Assembly: GCF_029760955.1 (NCBI RefSeq)
Contig: NZ_CP121682.1
Coordinates: forward strand, 2,728,001 to 2,792,000
Direction: 5' to 3'
DNA length: 64,000 nucleotides
Source: Streptomyces cathayae
GTDB lineage: Bacteria > Actinomycetota > Actinomycetes > Streptomycetales > Streptomycetaceae
The notes beneath the pieces were generated by a model. The model was given only the letters and a program-made list of their open reading frames with translations. It was not told the DNA's origin and did no database searches. Of this stretch, positions 26,983 to 35,379 are shown one piece after another (the stretch's first letter is position 1; each line of letters starts with the position of its first letter). Both the position numbers and the translations under genes were made by a program.

Positions 26983-28845
26983 TCAGTCACCGCCGGAGGA
27001 CCCGAGCACCAGCGAGACCTCCCGCTCCTCGCCGTCCCGTTCCAGGATGAGTTCCAGCCGGTCGCCGGGGCGGTGGGCGCGGGTCTTGACGATGAGTTCC
27101 TCACCCGAGTGGACGCGTCGGCCGTCGACCTTCGTGATGACGTCGCCGGCCTTGATCCCGGCCTTGTCGCCGGGCCCGCCGGTGCTGACCGGGGGCCCGC
27201 CGTCGCTGCTCCTGGCGCCGACGCGGGCTCCGTCGCCGGCGTAGTCCATGTCCAGGGTGATGCCGATCACCGGATGGGTCGCCCTACCGGTGTTGATCAG
27301 TTCCTCGGCGACGCGCTTGCCCTGGTTGACGGGGATGGCGAACCCGAGCCCTATGGAGCCCGCCTGGCCGCTCTCCCCCTCGTCGCCACCGCTGCCGGCG
27401 GAGCGGATGGCGGAGTTGATGCCGATCACGCGGGCCTGGGCGTCGAGCAGGGGGCCGCCGGAGTTGCCGGGGTTGATCGGCGCGTCGGTCTGCAGGGCGT
27501 CGACGTAGGACACGTCGCTGCCGTCGCCCCGTCCGCCCCCCGCCGTGATGGGGCGTTCCCGCGCGCTGATGATGCCGGCGGTGACCGTGCCGGCCAGGTC
27601 GAAGGGGGCGCCGATGGCGATGACGGGATCGCCCACCCGCACGTTGTCCGAGTTGCCGAGGGGCAGGGGGTCCAGTCCGCTGACGCCCTTGACCTTCACC
27701 ACGGCGAGGTCGTAGCCGCTGTCCCGGCCGACGAGCGTGGCCTTCGCGGTGTCGCCGCTGTGGAAGGTGACGGTGATCTCGCCGTCGCTTCCGGCGGGCT
27801 GCACGACATGGTCGTTGGTGAGGATGTGCCCGCGGCCGTCGAGCACGAACCCGGTACCGGTGCCCGCCGACCCGGCGCCGCTGACGTGCAGGGTGACGAC
27901 GCTGGGCAGCGCCCGCGCGGCGATCCCGGCGATGCTCCCGGGTTCCCGTCCGGCGGGCTCCTCCCCGGCCTGCGGCAGTTCGACGGCACCCACACCACCG
28001 TTGCGCTCCAGGTGGGCACCCACGATTCCGCCGACACCGCCGGAGGCGAGCGCGACCACCAGCAGGAGGCCGACGAGCCCCCTCCGGGCGCGCTTGCGCC
28101 GCTGGTCCTTCGTGGGCTCGGCGACCCCGGTCTGCTGCAACGGCGCACTCGCCCCGGCGGCGGGCGCCGCCCAGGGGTCGTAACGCTGCCAGGGGTCGGC
28201 TGCCGCCGTGACGTCCGTGGCAGCCGGGGCGTCCGTGGCGAAGACGGCCGGGGGGCCGGGCTCGGGCACGGCGGGAGCGACGGACGCGGCGGGCACGGTG
28301 GGAACGGCGGTGGCCGGGGCGGGCGCGCCGGGCGCCGGCGTGTCCGGGGCCGGGTGCGGCGCCGGGGGCGGGGCCGCCGTGCCCTGCGCGGGAGTTGCCG
28401 CCGGATGCTGGACCGGGGGCGCGGGAGCCCAGGGCCCCGGCTCACCGTACGGCGGGGTGCTGTAGGGGTCGGGATCGTGCAGCGGCCGGGGCTGCTCGGT
28501 CTGCCCCACGCCGTATCCGGCCCCGGCGGGTTCGACGACCCCGGCAGGAGGGCCTGTCACCGCTGCCCCACCGGTCTCCGTGGCCGTCGTGGCTTCCGTG
28601 GCTTCCGTGGCTTCCGTGGCCTCGGGGCTCAGGGGCCGGTGCAGTTCGTAGTCGCCCCCGGGGGTGGTCGCGGGTGCGGCAGGTCGCGCGAGCTCGAAGT
28701 CCCCGTCGGCCTCCCGTGCACGCTCCCGGTCGGGCGCCGCGTCCCGGTTCGCCGCCTCGGCCGGGGTGGCTCCGGCCACCACCGGCCCGGCGGGCTCCTC
28801 CTGTTCCCCCGTCGGGCCCGCCTTCGTGGGCTTCCCCTCGTTCAT
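26983..28845 (-). CDS. HtrA/DegP-like membrane serine protease
   Basis: 620 residues. A Pro/Ala-rich cytosolic region (1-270) includes a Thr-Glu-Ala repeat. One transmembrane helix follows (GLVGLLLVVALASGGVGGIV), then a trypsin-like protease with His in LTNDHVV, Asp in GYDLAVVK and Ser in PGNSGGPL, and a C-terminal PDZ domain. HtrA proteases degrade misfolded envelope proteins. ATG 28845 (MNEGKPTKAG) has GGGGAGAG upstream and excludes the 5' extension to 29211. Located directly after the anti-sigma gene, it is a likely member of the sigma regulon. Confidence 0.93.
   Translation of the reverse strand: MNEGKPTKAGPTGEQEEPAGPVVAGATPAEAANRDAAPDRERAREADGDFELARPAAPATTPGGDYELHRPLSPEATEATEATEATTATETGGAAVTGPPAGVVEPAGAGYGVGQTEQPRPLHDPDPYSTPPYGEPGPWAPAPPVQHPAATPAQGTAAPPPAPHPAPDTPAPGAPAPATAVPTVPAASVAPAVPEPGPPAVFATDAPAATDVTAAADPWQRYDPWAAPAAGASAPLQQTGVAEPTKDQRRKRARRGLVGLLLVVALASGGVGGIVGAHLERNGGVGAVELPQAGEEPAGREPGSIAGIAARALPSVVTLHVSGAGSAGTGTGFVLDGRGHILTNDHVVQPAGSDGEITVTFHSGDTAKATLVGRDSGYDLAVVKVKGVSGLDPLPLGNSDNVRVGDPVIAIGAPFDLAGTVTAGIISARERPITAGGGRGDGSDVSYVDALQTDAPINPGNSGGPLLDAQARVIGINSAIRSAGSGGDEGESGQAGSIGLGFAIPVNQGKRVAEELINTGRATHPVIGITLDMDYAGDGARVGARSSDGGPPVSTGGPGDKAGIKAGDVITKVDGRRVHSGEELIVKTRAHRPGDRLELILERDGEEREVSLVLGSSGGD
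28575..28625 (-). repeat. 9-bp repeats in htrA linker
   Basis: The unit GTGGCTTCC recurs three to four times, with variants at both ends, encoding Thr-Glu-Ala triplets. In-frame length change would not break the gene. Confidence 0.75.
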
Positions 28846-29003
28846 GCTCTCCCCACAGCTGGCCGCAGATCGTCGACTCCGTGGCTCCGTACGCCTCCGC
28901 GCGTCAGAGCCGGTCCGGCACCCGGCTGCAGTCGGCCTGGGCGCGCCCCTGGATTCAATCAGGTTCGCACGCCCGTGCGCAGCGGACGGGATCGGTGCAC
29001 GGG

Positions 29004-30086
29004 TCAGCGGAGCATGCGGGAGGACGCCGAGGAAACGGAGGAACCCGAGGAACCCGAGGAAGTCGAGGAGTCCGAGGCCGCCGAGGACACAGCGGGGGCC
29101 GGAGTCGCGGTCGCACCGACCGTGGAACCGGTCGCGGCGGAACCAGGAGCTGCGGACACGGGGGCGGTGGGGAACGCACCGGGCGTCATGAGCCCGGTGG
29201 TCGTCTCCCACGTGGACAGCACGAGCGGCGGGGCCGTGCTGAGCGGCGGTATCAGCGGGGACACCAGGACCGCGTCGACCATGACCGGGGCCGCCAGGGC
29301 GCTGTGGTGCCGGTGGGCGGGCGGCGGCACCCCGGGAAGCAACGGCGCGGAAGCCTGTGCCGGAGCGTCGTCCGGGGCGCTCTGCCCCTGCGGCTGACCG
29401 ACCGACGGTGCGGCGCCGCGGCGCCGCTGGGAGTCGGGCGCCGTCGCCGCCGCACTGCCCTGGGTGCGCATCGGGATCGCGTTGCTGCCGCTGCCCGAGC
29501 CGCGGGCCACCGTGTCGGTGGGCGTGACCCCGGCCACACCGCCGAGGGCGATCGCGGCCAGCGACACCGCTCCGGCGGCAGCGGCGGCGAACCGCAGCCC
29601 GCGCGAGGCGGGCCGGTCCGGCTCCGGCCGGCTGACGTCATGGATGCGGAAACCCCGGTCGGCTCCGATCGCGCCCGCCGGCAGCGGAGCGTGCCGCCGG
29701 GAGGGCGCGTAGGCGAACTCGAACCGCTCGTCACGACCGCCGGTCCCGAAGACTCCGGAGATCCGGCCGTGCGGTCCGGACGGGTCGCCCGGCAGCCCTC
29801 CTCCACCCAGCGGTGAGCCACCTCCGAGGTCACCGCCCGCGGGCAGGCCCTGGAGGCGGGCCAGGAAGCTCTCGGAGGGCGGTGGCGGGGCCGCCTTCGC
29901 GAAGACGTTCTTCAGGCGGCGCTGCGCGTCCACCTCCGTTCTGCATTTCGCGCAGGTGGCGACGTGCGCCAGTACGCGCTCTCGCGCGTCATGACCGAGC
30001 TCTCCGTCCACCAGGGCGGAGAGTCGGTCTCCCAGGTGCTGCTCTGCGAGGTGTCCCTCGGCAGGTTTCGGCCGTGACCCACTCAC
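29004..30086 (-). CDS. Zinc-binding anti-sigma factor, RseA-like
   Basis: 360 residues. The N-terminal zinc anti-sigma domain has HVATCAKC (HxxxCxxC) at about residues 40-47, after [15 protein letters not shown] Gly-rich linker, one hydrophobic segment ([21 protein letters not shown]) and a long Ser/Ala/Pro-rich C-terminus follow. Anti-sigma factors of this type hold the cognate ECF sigma at the membrane until stress. Its ATG overlaps the sigma gene stop by 4 nt (ATGA), so pairing is strongly supported. It is longer than most homologues, owing to the low-complexity tail. Confidence 0.88.
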   Translation of the reverse strand: MSGSRPKPAEGHLAEQHLGDRLSALVDGELGHDARERVLAHVATCAKCRTEVDAQRRLKNVFAKAAPPPPSESFLARLQGLPAGGDLGGGSPLGGGGLPGDPSGPHGRISGVFGTGGRDERFEFAYAPSRRHAPLPAGAIGADRGFRIHDVSRPEPDRPASRGLRFAAAAAGAVSLAAIALGGVAGVTPTDTVARGSGSGSNAIPMRTQGSAAATAPDSQRRRGAAPSVGQPQGQSAPDDAPAQASAPLLPGVPPPAHRHHSALAAPVMVDAVLVSPLIPPLSTAPPLVLSTWETTTGLMTPGAFPTAPVSAAPGSAATGSTVGATATPAPAVSSAASDSSTSSGSSGSSVSSASSRMLR

Positions 30087-30961
30087 GCGCTCGTGCCCCC
30101 TCCTCCCAGTGCGGGAACACGCGGCACGAAGGAGCGGCGCTCCGCGCGCGCCTGGGGCGAGCGGTGAGCGAGCGCCTTGCGCAGCTGGGAGCGCCCGCGG
30201 TGGATCCGGGACCGGACCGTGCCGAGCTTGACGCCGAGGGTCGCGGCGATCTCCTCGTACGACAGTCCCTCGATGTCGCAGAGGACGACCGCGGCGCGGA
30301 ACTCCGGAGCGAGGGTGTCGAGGGCCTGCTGGACGTCCGCGTCGAAGTGGGTGTCGTTGAAGATCTGCTGGGGGCTGGGCTCCTTGCTGGGCAGCCGCTC
30401 GGCCGCGTCGTCACCCAGCGAGTCGAACCGGATCCGCTGCTTACGGCGCACCATGTCCAGGAAGAGGTTGGTGGTGATGCGGTGCAGCCAGCCCTCGAAG
30501 GTGCCCGGCGTGTACGTCGACAGGGAGCGGAAGACGCGGACGAAGACCTCCTGGGTGAGGTCCTCCGCGTCGTGCTGGTTACCGGTGAGACGGTAGGCGA
30601 GCCGGTAGACCCGGCCGCTGTGCGTGCTGACGATCTCCTCCCAGGTGGGCGGAGTCCACGCCTGCCCGTCCGCGTCGGTGGAGAAGCTCGCGGTCTGGGC
30701 CGGCCCGGCGGCGTGGATGTGGTCAGCAACGGTGTCGTTCACGGATTTCGGCCTGCCCGCCGATCCGAGGAAGCGCCTGAGCACTCCGCCCCGATCCACA
30801 GGCGCAGCCGCACCTCCCCTATCGGCTCTGGTGGTGTCCAGTGGAGCCCCTACCATAGCCACCTCGCCCGTTAGCTCCGGATAAGCGGTTTTACGAGAAG
30901 TTGATCTGGGCCGGCGCGGCTCGCGGGCCCGCGCCGGCATCTGCTCGGTGTCCTCACTCAT
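30083..30961 (-). CDS. ECF RNA polymerase sigma factor, SigE type
   Basis: 292 residues. An unusually long N-terminal extension (about 100 residues) precedes region 2 ([19 protein letters not shown], then EVFVRVF) and region 4 ([24 protein letters not shown]). ECF sigmas direct stress transcription. It is followed by its anti-sigma and htrA, as in the mycobacterial sigE locus. ATG 30961 is used; a downstream ATG at 30856 would trim the extension. A GGAAC-N17-CGTT promoter at 31005-31030 implies autoregulation. Confidence 0.92.
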   Translation of the reverse strand: MSEDTEQMPARAREPRRPRSTSRKTAYPELTGEVAMVGAPLDTTRADRGGAAAPVDRGGVLRRFLGSAGRPKSVNDTVADHIHAAGPAQTASFSTDADGQAWTPPTWEEIVSTHSGRVYRLAYRLTGNQHDAEDLTQEVFVRVFRSLSTYTPGTFEGWLHRITTNLFLDMVRRKQRIRFDSLGDDAAERLPSKEPSPQQIFNDTHFDADVQQALDTLAPEFRAAVVLCDIEGLSYEEIAATLGVKLGTVRSRIHRGRSQLRKALAHRSPQARAERRSFVPRVPALGGGGTSA

Positions 30962-31004
30962 CCGCCTGCCCCCTCACGGCACACGCCGCCTGCTCTTCCT
31001 CTTG

Positions 31005-31030
31005 AACGACCGGTCCCATCAGTGGGTTCC
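31005..31030 (-). promoter_or_regulatory. Candidate ECF-type promoter of the sigma gene
   Basis: On the minus strand GGAAC (31026-31030) and CGTT (31005-31008) are separated by 17 nt. These are the consensus elements of SigE-like ECF promoters. It lies about 45 nt upstream of the sigma ATG, leaving room for a leader with a G-rich SD. Confidence 0.6.
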
Positions 31031-31083
31031 CGGCGCCAACGGATAAAGTCACGCCGAGGCAACCACGGGGACAGGAGAGGGTC

Positions 31084-31716
31084 ATTACCGCCAACCGGCA
31101 GACGAGCTGGGCGTTCTCGGACGCCTATGTCGCCGAGGACGAGGCGCTGCACTGGGCCCGGGACCGGGCTCGCGAGGCAGGGCTGCGCTCGGTGGCGCCC
31201 GGCACGGGCGCGGCTCTGCGGTTGCTCGCGGCCACCGTGGACGCCAAGGCGGTCGCGGAGATCGGCACGGGATGCGGAGTCTCCGGGGTCCACCTGCTGC
31301 ACGGCATGCGGCCGGACGGGGTGCTGACCACCGTCGACCAGGAGCCGGAGCACCAGCAGTCGGCCCGTCAGGCCTTCCGCACGGCGGGCTTCGCCGCCAA
31401 CCGGGCCCGCTTCATCCCCGGCCGGGCCCTGGACGTCCTGCCCCGTCTCGCGGACTCCGGTTACGACCTCGTCTTCTGCGACGGTGACCGGCTCGAGTAC
31501 CAGGACTATCTCGCCGAATCGTTGCGTCTGCTGCGCCCGGGAGGCCTGGTCGCCTTCGAAGGGGTCTTCGCGAGCGGCAGGACGGTGGACTCCGGTCCGC
31601 AGCCCACCGAGGTGCTGCGGCTGCGGGAACTGGTGCGGACCGTGCGTGAGAGCCAGGAGCTGGTGTCGTCACTGCTGCCCGTGGGCGACGGACTGCTCTG
31701 CGCGGTGAAACGGTGA
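31084..31716 (+). CDS. O-methyltransferase (SAM-dependent), apparent ATT start
   Basis: 210 residues. The SAM site VAEIGTGCGVSGVHLLHGM is followed by TTVDQEPEHQ and DLVFCDGDR, matching family 3 O-methyltransferases. The homologue beside mycobacterial sigE is Rv1220c-like. In frame there is no ATG, GTG or TTG between the stop at 31003-31005 and GTG 31192, which would remove the N-terminal helices. ATT 31084 (ITANRQTSWAFSDAYVAEDE) has GGAG at 31074-31077, 6 nt upstream. A TAAAGT box sits at 31044. The substrate is unknown. Confidence 0.88.
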   Translation: MTANRQTSWAFSDAYVAEDEALHWARDRAREAGLRSVAPGTGAALRLLAATVDAKAVAEIGTGCGVSGVHLLHGMRPDGVLTTVDQEPEHQQSARQAFRTAGFAANRARFIPGRALDVLPRLADSGYDLVFCDGDRLEYQDYLAESLRLLRPGGLVAFEGVFASGRTVDSGPQPTEVLRLRELVRTVRESQELVSSLLPVGDGLLCAVKR

Positions 31717-31788
31717 AGCCGTCAAGTGGTGAAGCGGTCAAGCCGTGAAGCGCTGAGCAGACCCGCAAACAGGCCCTGACCTGCACAA

Positions 31789-31828
31789 ACAGTCGCCCCG
31801 GTACCGCGTGCGGTACCGGGGCGACTGT
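31789..31828. terminator. Strong bidirectional terminator
   Basis: A 19-bp perfect stem (ACAGTCGCCCCGGTACCGC and its complement) with a 2-nt nominal loop, between convergent methyltransferase and DUF3117 genes. Confidence 0.88.
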
Positions 31829-31862
31829 GAACTGAAACCGAAAGGGTATGGTCGCTTGCGCG

Positions 31863-32030
31863 TCAGCCGACGACCTTCTTGAGGGCGTCGCCGAGCGCGT
31901 CGGCCTCGTCCGGGGTCAGCTCGACGACGAGCCGACCGCCGCCTTCGAGCGGAACGCGCATGACGATGCCCCGCCCCTCCTTGGTCACCTCGAGCGGGCC
32001 ATCACCCGTCCGCGGCTTCATGGCCGCCAT
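31863..32030 (-). CDS. DUF3117 small protein
   Basis: 55 residues starting MAAMKPRTGDGPLEVTKEG and ending in DALKKVVG, the standard form of DUF3117 in Actinobacteria. ATG 32028-32030 has GGAAGGGG upstream; the longer frame to 32135 lacks this. It is a soluble two-strand plus helix protein of unknown function. Its homologue in mycobacteria lies next to tagA, consistent with the synteny here. Confidence 0.93.
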   Translation of the reverse strand: MAAMKPRTGDGPLEVTKEGRGIVMRVPLEGGGRLVVELTPDEADALGDALKKVVG

Positions 32031-32410
32031 GCTCGTTCCCCTTCCTGAAACCCAGCTAAACCGTCTGAAGCCGACGGCCCACTGAAGGGCACCTGCGGTC
32101 CTTGAAGCAGGACACACGCCACCGGCATCGAACACATTGCTTCCAGGCCATTATCCCGCATCGCACGACCCGATGACCAACATCAGTCGGCATCGCTTGG
32201 GCAACGCGCGCGAGCAAAACCACCCAATTCGGCGATGTGGCTGCGATACTGCGCCACCTCACGCTGTTCCGTCGAACGAAAACGACCGGTAATTCTTTGA
32301 CGCAGGTCACATACGGGCATCGCCCCACCCCCGGCGATCTCCGTCATGCTGTCCTGCACAGGGGCGTACCGGCCGGTACGCCCCGAGCCGCCACGCGGAG
32401 GGGACACACC
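32031..32410. promoter_or_regulatory. Divergent intergenic region
   Basis: 380 nt, more AT-rich than the surroundings at 32150-32300. A TTGACG at about 32297 could be a -35 for the enoyl-CoA hydratase gene, though no convincing -10 follows. I see no further gene. Confidence 0.4.
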
Positions 32411-33214
32411 ATGGCCGACACCGTGCTCTACGAGGTGCGCGACGGACTCGCGACGATCACGCTGAACCGCCCGGAGGCGATGAACGCGCTGAACGTGGCG
32501 GCGAAGGTCGCGCTCCGGGACGCGGTCCGGGCCGCCGCGGACGACGACGCCGTGCGGGCCGTGCTGCTGACCGCCGCCGGTGACCGGGCGTTCTGCGTCG
32601 GGCAGGACCTCAAGGAGCACATCGGGCTGCTGGTCGCCGACCGCGAGGACGGCACGGGGCGGACGATGGAGACGGTGCGCGAGCACTACAACCCGATCGT
32701 GAAGGCGCTCGCCGGGGCCGCGAAGCCGGTGGTCGCCGCGGTGAACGGGGTCGCGGCCGGGGCGGGCTTCGGCTTCGCGCTGGCGGCGGACTACCGGATC
32801 GTGGCCGACACGGCGGCGTTCAACACGTCGTTCGCCGGGGTCGCGCTGACCGCGGACTCGGGGATCTCCTGGACCCTGCCGCGGGTCGTCGGCCCCGGTC
32901 GCGCGACCGACCTGCTGCTCTTCCCGCGCACCATCCCGGCCCAGGAGGCGTACGACCTCGGGATCGCGAACCGGCTGGTCCCCGCCGCCGAGCTGCGCGC
33001 GGAGGCGGAGAAGACGGCGCGGGCGCTGGCCGCGGGGCCGACGGTGGCGTACGCGGCGCTGAAGGAGTCGGTGGCGTACGGGCTCGGCCACTCCCTGGAG
33101 GAGACGCTGGAGAAGGAGGACGAGCTCCAGACCCGGGCGGGCGCCTCCGAGGACCACGCGATCGCCGTGCGCGCCTTCGTCGACAAGGAGAAGCCGAAGT
33201 ACCTGGGCCGCTGA
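32411..33214 (+). CDS. Enoyl-CoA hydratase/isomerase family protein
   Basis: 267 residues of crotonase fold. NRPEAMNALN is near the start, FCVGQDLKEH gives one oxyanion loop and NGVAAGAGFGFALAADYRI the second. The LTADSGISWTLPRVVG segment has Asp where the second hydratase Glu usually sits, so a PaaG-like isomerase or a 1,2-epoxyphenylacetyl-CoA-type role is as likely as hydration. ATG 32411 follows GGAGGGG. Cytosolic, involved in fatty or aromatic acid degradation. No catabolic cluster surrounds it. Confidence 0.88.
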   Translation: MADTVLYEVRDGLATITLNRPEAMNALNVAAKVALRDAVRAAADDDAVRAVLLTAAGDRAFCVGQDLKEHIGLLVADREDGTGRTMETVREHYNPIVKALAGAAKPVVAAVNGVAAGAGFGFALAADYRIVADTAAFNTSFAGVALTADSGISWTLPRVVGPGRATDLLLFPRTIPAQEAYDLGIANRLVPAAELRAEAEKTARALAAGPTVAYAALKESVAYGLGHSLEETLEKEDELQTRAGASEDHAIAVRAFVDKEKPKYLGR

Positions 33215-33254
33215 CCGACGGCCCGGGGACCGGACTCCAGAACCGTCCGGCGGC

Positions 33255-33839
33255 TCAGGGCCGCCGGGCGACGCAGTCCTTCAGGTGGTCGTCGACCAGG
33301 CCGCAGGCCTGCATCAGCGCGTAGGCCGTGGTCGGGCCGACGAAGCGCAGGCCCTGTTTCTTCAGCGCCCTGGACAGCGCCGTCGACTCGGGGGTGACCG
33401 CGGGGACGTCGGCGAGGGTCCTCGGCGCCGGGCGGCCGGCCCGGTCCGGGGCGTGGGACCAGATCAGGGCGTCCAGGTCGCCGGGCGCCCACCCGGCCAG
33501 CAGGCGTGCGTTGGCCAGGGTCGCGTCGACCTTGGCGCGATTGCGGATGATGCCGGTGTCGGCCAGCAGCCGCTCCCGGTCGTCGTCGGTGAACTCCGCG
33601 ACGGCCGCGATCCGGAAACCGGCGAAGGCGGTACGGAAGCCCGGACGGCGGCGCAGGATCGTGATCCAGGACAGGCCGGACTGGAAGGCCTCCAGGCTGA
33701 GCCGCTCGAAGAGGGCGTCGTCTCCGTGGACCGGGCGGCCCCACTCCTGGTCGTGGTAGGCGATGTAGTCCTCGGCGGACAGGGCCCAGGGGCAGCGCGG
33801 GGCGCCGTCCGGGCCGGCGAGGGCGGCGCCGCCGGTCAC
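33255..33839 (-). CDS. tagA: DNA-3-methyladenine glycosylase I
   Basis: 194 residues. It contains the conserved RCPWAL, YHDQEWGRPVHGDDALFERL and FQSGLSWITILRRR segments with the C-terminal His/Cys zinc site region (VDDHLKDC). It excises 3-methyladenine from DNA as the first step of base excision repair. GTG 33839 overlaps the stop of the upstream DivIVA-domain gene (GTGA). Mycobacterial tagA lies in the same neighbourhood. Confidence 0.93.
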   Translation of the reverse strand: MTGGAALAGPDGAPRCPWALSAEDYIAYHDQEWGRPVHGDDALFERLSLEAFQSGLSWITILRRRPGFRTAFAGFRIAAVAEFTDDDRERLLADTGIIRNRAKVDATLANARLLAGWAPGDLDALIWSHAPDRAGRPAPRTLADVPAVTPESTALSRALKKQGLRFVGPTTAYALMQACGLVDDHLKDCVARRP

Positions 33840-34198
33840 GGCTGCTCGCCCTCCGGGTGCGCGGCGGGCTTCTCCATGGAGATGTGGGCCGCGGCGGCGC
33901 GGGCGCCGACGAGGGCGGACTCCAGGTCGGCGATCCGGGCGTCGCGCTCGGCGAGCTCGGCGCCGAGACGGCTGAGGGCGTCGTCCACGTCGGCCATGCG
34001 GTAGCCGCGGACGGCGAGCGGGATGCGCAGACCGTCCACGTCCGCGCGGCCGACCGGGCGGTCCAGCGGCAGGGAGTCCGTCAGACGGTCGGGGACCGCC
34101 TCGGGCAGCGGCCCGTTCTCTCCGCCGCCCACCACGGCGAGGGTCACCGCAGCGACCACTACGGCGAGCGCGACGACCAGGAACAGGAACATAACCAT
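33836..34198 (-). CDS. Small membrane protein with DivIVA-like coiled coil
   Basis: 120 residues. An N-terminal transmembrane helix (FLFLVVALAVVVAAVTLAVV) precedes a DivIVA-type segment (LRIPLAVRGYRMADVDDALSRLG) and a coiled coil. DivIVA domains bind curved membranes and organise polar growth. ATG 34198 is used; GTG 34213 and ATG 34192 are alternatives. It is coupled with tagA by a 4-nt overlap. Role inferred to be scaffold-like. Confidence 0.8.
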   Translation of the reverse strand: MVMFLFLVVALAVVVAAVTLAVVGGGENGPLPEAVPDRLTDSLPLDRPVGRADVDGLRIPLAVRGYRMADVDDALSRLGAELAERDARIADLESALVGARAAAAHISMEKPAAHPEGEQP

Positions 34199-34384
34199 CG
34201 CTGGGGCCCCCACGGTTGGATCGGGTCGGATACGGACCGGAGTCGGGTGTGTGGCTCCGATCGTGCCATGCGAGTCTGACAGTCAGGGTCACAGGCGGTC
34301 ATGGACGGCCGCGGACCGGACGGAACCCGGGCCACACCTTATAAACCATCACGGACTCTTACGAACGAGGAGAGGTCACAGGGG

Positions 34385-35245
34385 ATGTTCAGGCTGGGCA
34401 GGCGGGAATTCGCACCGCACGAGCCGGTGATCATGGCGATCGTGAACCGGACCCCGGACTCCTTCTACGACCAGGGCGCGACCTTCCGCGACGAACCGGC
34501 GCTCGCGCGCGTGGAACAGGCGGTGGCGGAGGGCGCCGCGATCATCGACATCGGCGGGGTGAAGGCCGGGCCGGGCGAGGAGGTCTCCGCCGAGGAGGAG
34601 GCACGGCGGACCGTCGGTTTCGTCGCCGAGGTCCGGCGGCGCTTCCCGGACGTCGTGATCAGCGTGGACACCTGGCGGCACGACGTGGGCGAGGCCGTGT
34701 GCGAGGCCGGGGCGGATGTGCTCAACGACGCGTGGGGCGGGGTCGATCCGCGGCTCGCGGAGGTCGCCGCGCGGTACGGGACGGGACTGGTGTGCACCCA
34801 CGCGGGGGGCGCCCGGCCGCGGACCCGGCCGCACCGGGTGACGTACGAGGACGTGATGGCCGACATCCTCGAGCGGACCGTGGCACTGGCGGAGCGGGCC
34901 GTGGCGCTGGGGGTGCCGCGGGAGTCGGTGATGATCGATCCCGGGCACGATTTCGGGAAGAACACCCGGCACAGTCTCGAGGCGACGCGGCGGCTGGACG
35001 AGATGGTCGCCACCGGGTGGCCGGTGCTGGTGTCGTTGTCCAACAAGGACTTCGTCGGGGAGACGCTGGACCGGCCGGTGAAGGAGCGGGTGCTGGGGAC
35101 CCTGGCGACGACGGCGGTGTCGGCGTGGCTGGGGGCGCGGGTGTACCGGGTGCACGAGGTGGCGGAGACACGGCAGGTGCTGGACATGGTGGCGTCGATC
35201 GCGGGACATCGCGATCCCGCGGTGGCCCGGCGGGGGCTGGCGTAG
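34385..35245 (+). CDS. Dihydropteroate synthase-like protein, FolP2 type
   Basis: 286 residues of TIM-barrel pterin-binding fold. It opens MAIVNRTPDSFYDQGA and keeps DPGHDFGK, but the STRPG pterin/pABA loop of true DHPS is replaced by GGVKAGPGEE, and the usual SRK(S)F by SNKDF. That matches the FolP2 paralogue of mycobacteria, which is reported not to make dihydropteroate. Its true reaction is unknown. ATG 34385 follows GAGGAG and GGGG. An unusually AT-rich TTATAA (34339-34344) may be part of its promoter. Annotating it as folate biosynthesis would be doubtful. Confidence 0.82.
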   Translation: MFRLGRREFAPHEPVIMAIVNRTPDSFYDQGATFRDEPALARVEQAVAEGAAIIDIGGVKAGPGEEVSAEEEARRTVGFVAEVRRRFPDVVISVDTWRHDVGEAVCEAGADVLNDAWGGVDPRLAEVAARYGTGLVCTHAGGARPRTRPHRVTYEDVMADILERTVALAERAVALGVPRESVMIDPGHDFGKNTRHSLEATRRLDEMVATGWPVLVSLSNKDFVGETLDRPVKERVLGTLATTAVSAWLGARVYRVHEVAETRQVLDMVASIAGHRDPAVARRGLA

Positions 35246-35269
35246 GGGCGTAGGACCCGCCCTTGTCGG

Positions 35270-35354
35270 GGGGGCGGGAGGCTCCCCCCGGCAGGGGGCG
35301 GGAGGCTCCCCCCGGCAGGGGGCGGGAGGCTCCCCGGCAGGGGCGGAGCCTCCC
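35270..35354. repeat. Three tandem 24-bp G/C repeats ending in a hairpin
   Basis: The unit GGGGGCGGGAGGCTCCCCCC plus GGCA occurs at 35270-35293 and 35294-35317, then a 22-nt variant ends at 35339. The last copy pairs (GGGAGGCTCC 35323-35332) with GGAGCCTCCC at 35345-35354. It acts as a bidirectional terminator between convergent genes and is expandable. Confidence 0.82.
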
Positions 35355-35379
35355 GCACGCACCCTCACGCCCTACCGCC

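Noticed and set aside
31192..31716. Methyltransferase starting at GTG 31192
   Set aside because: It loses the first conserved helices and has no SD.
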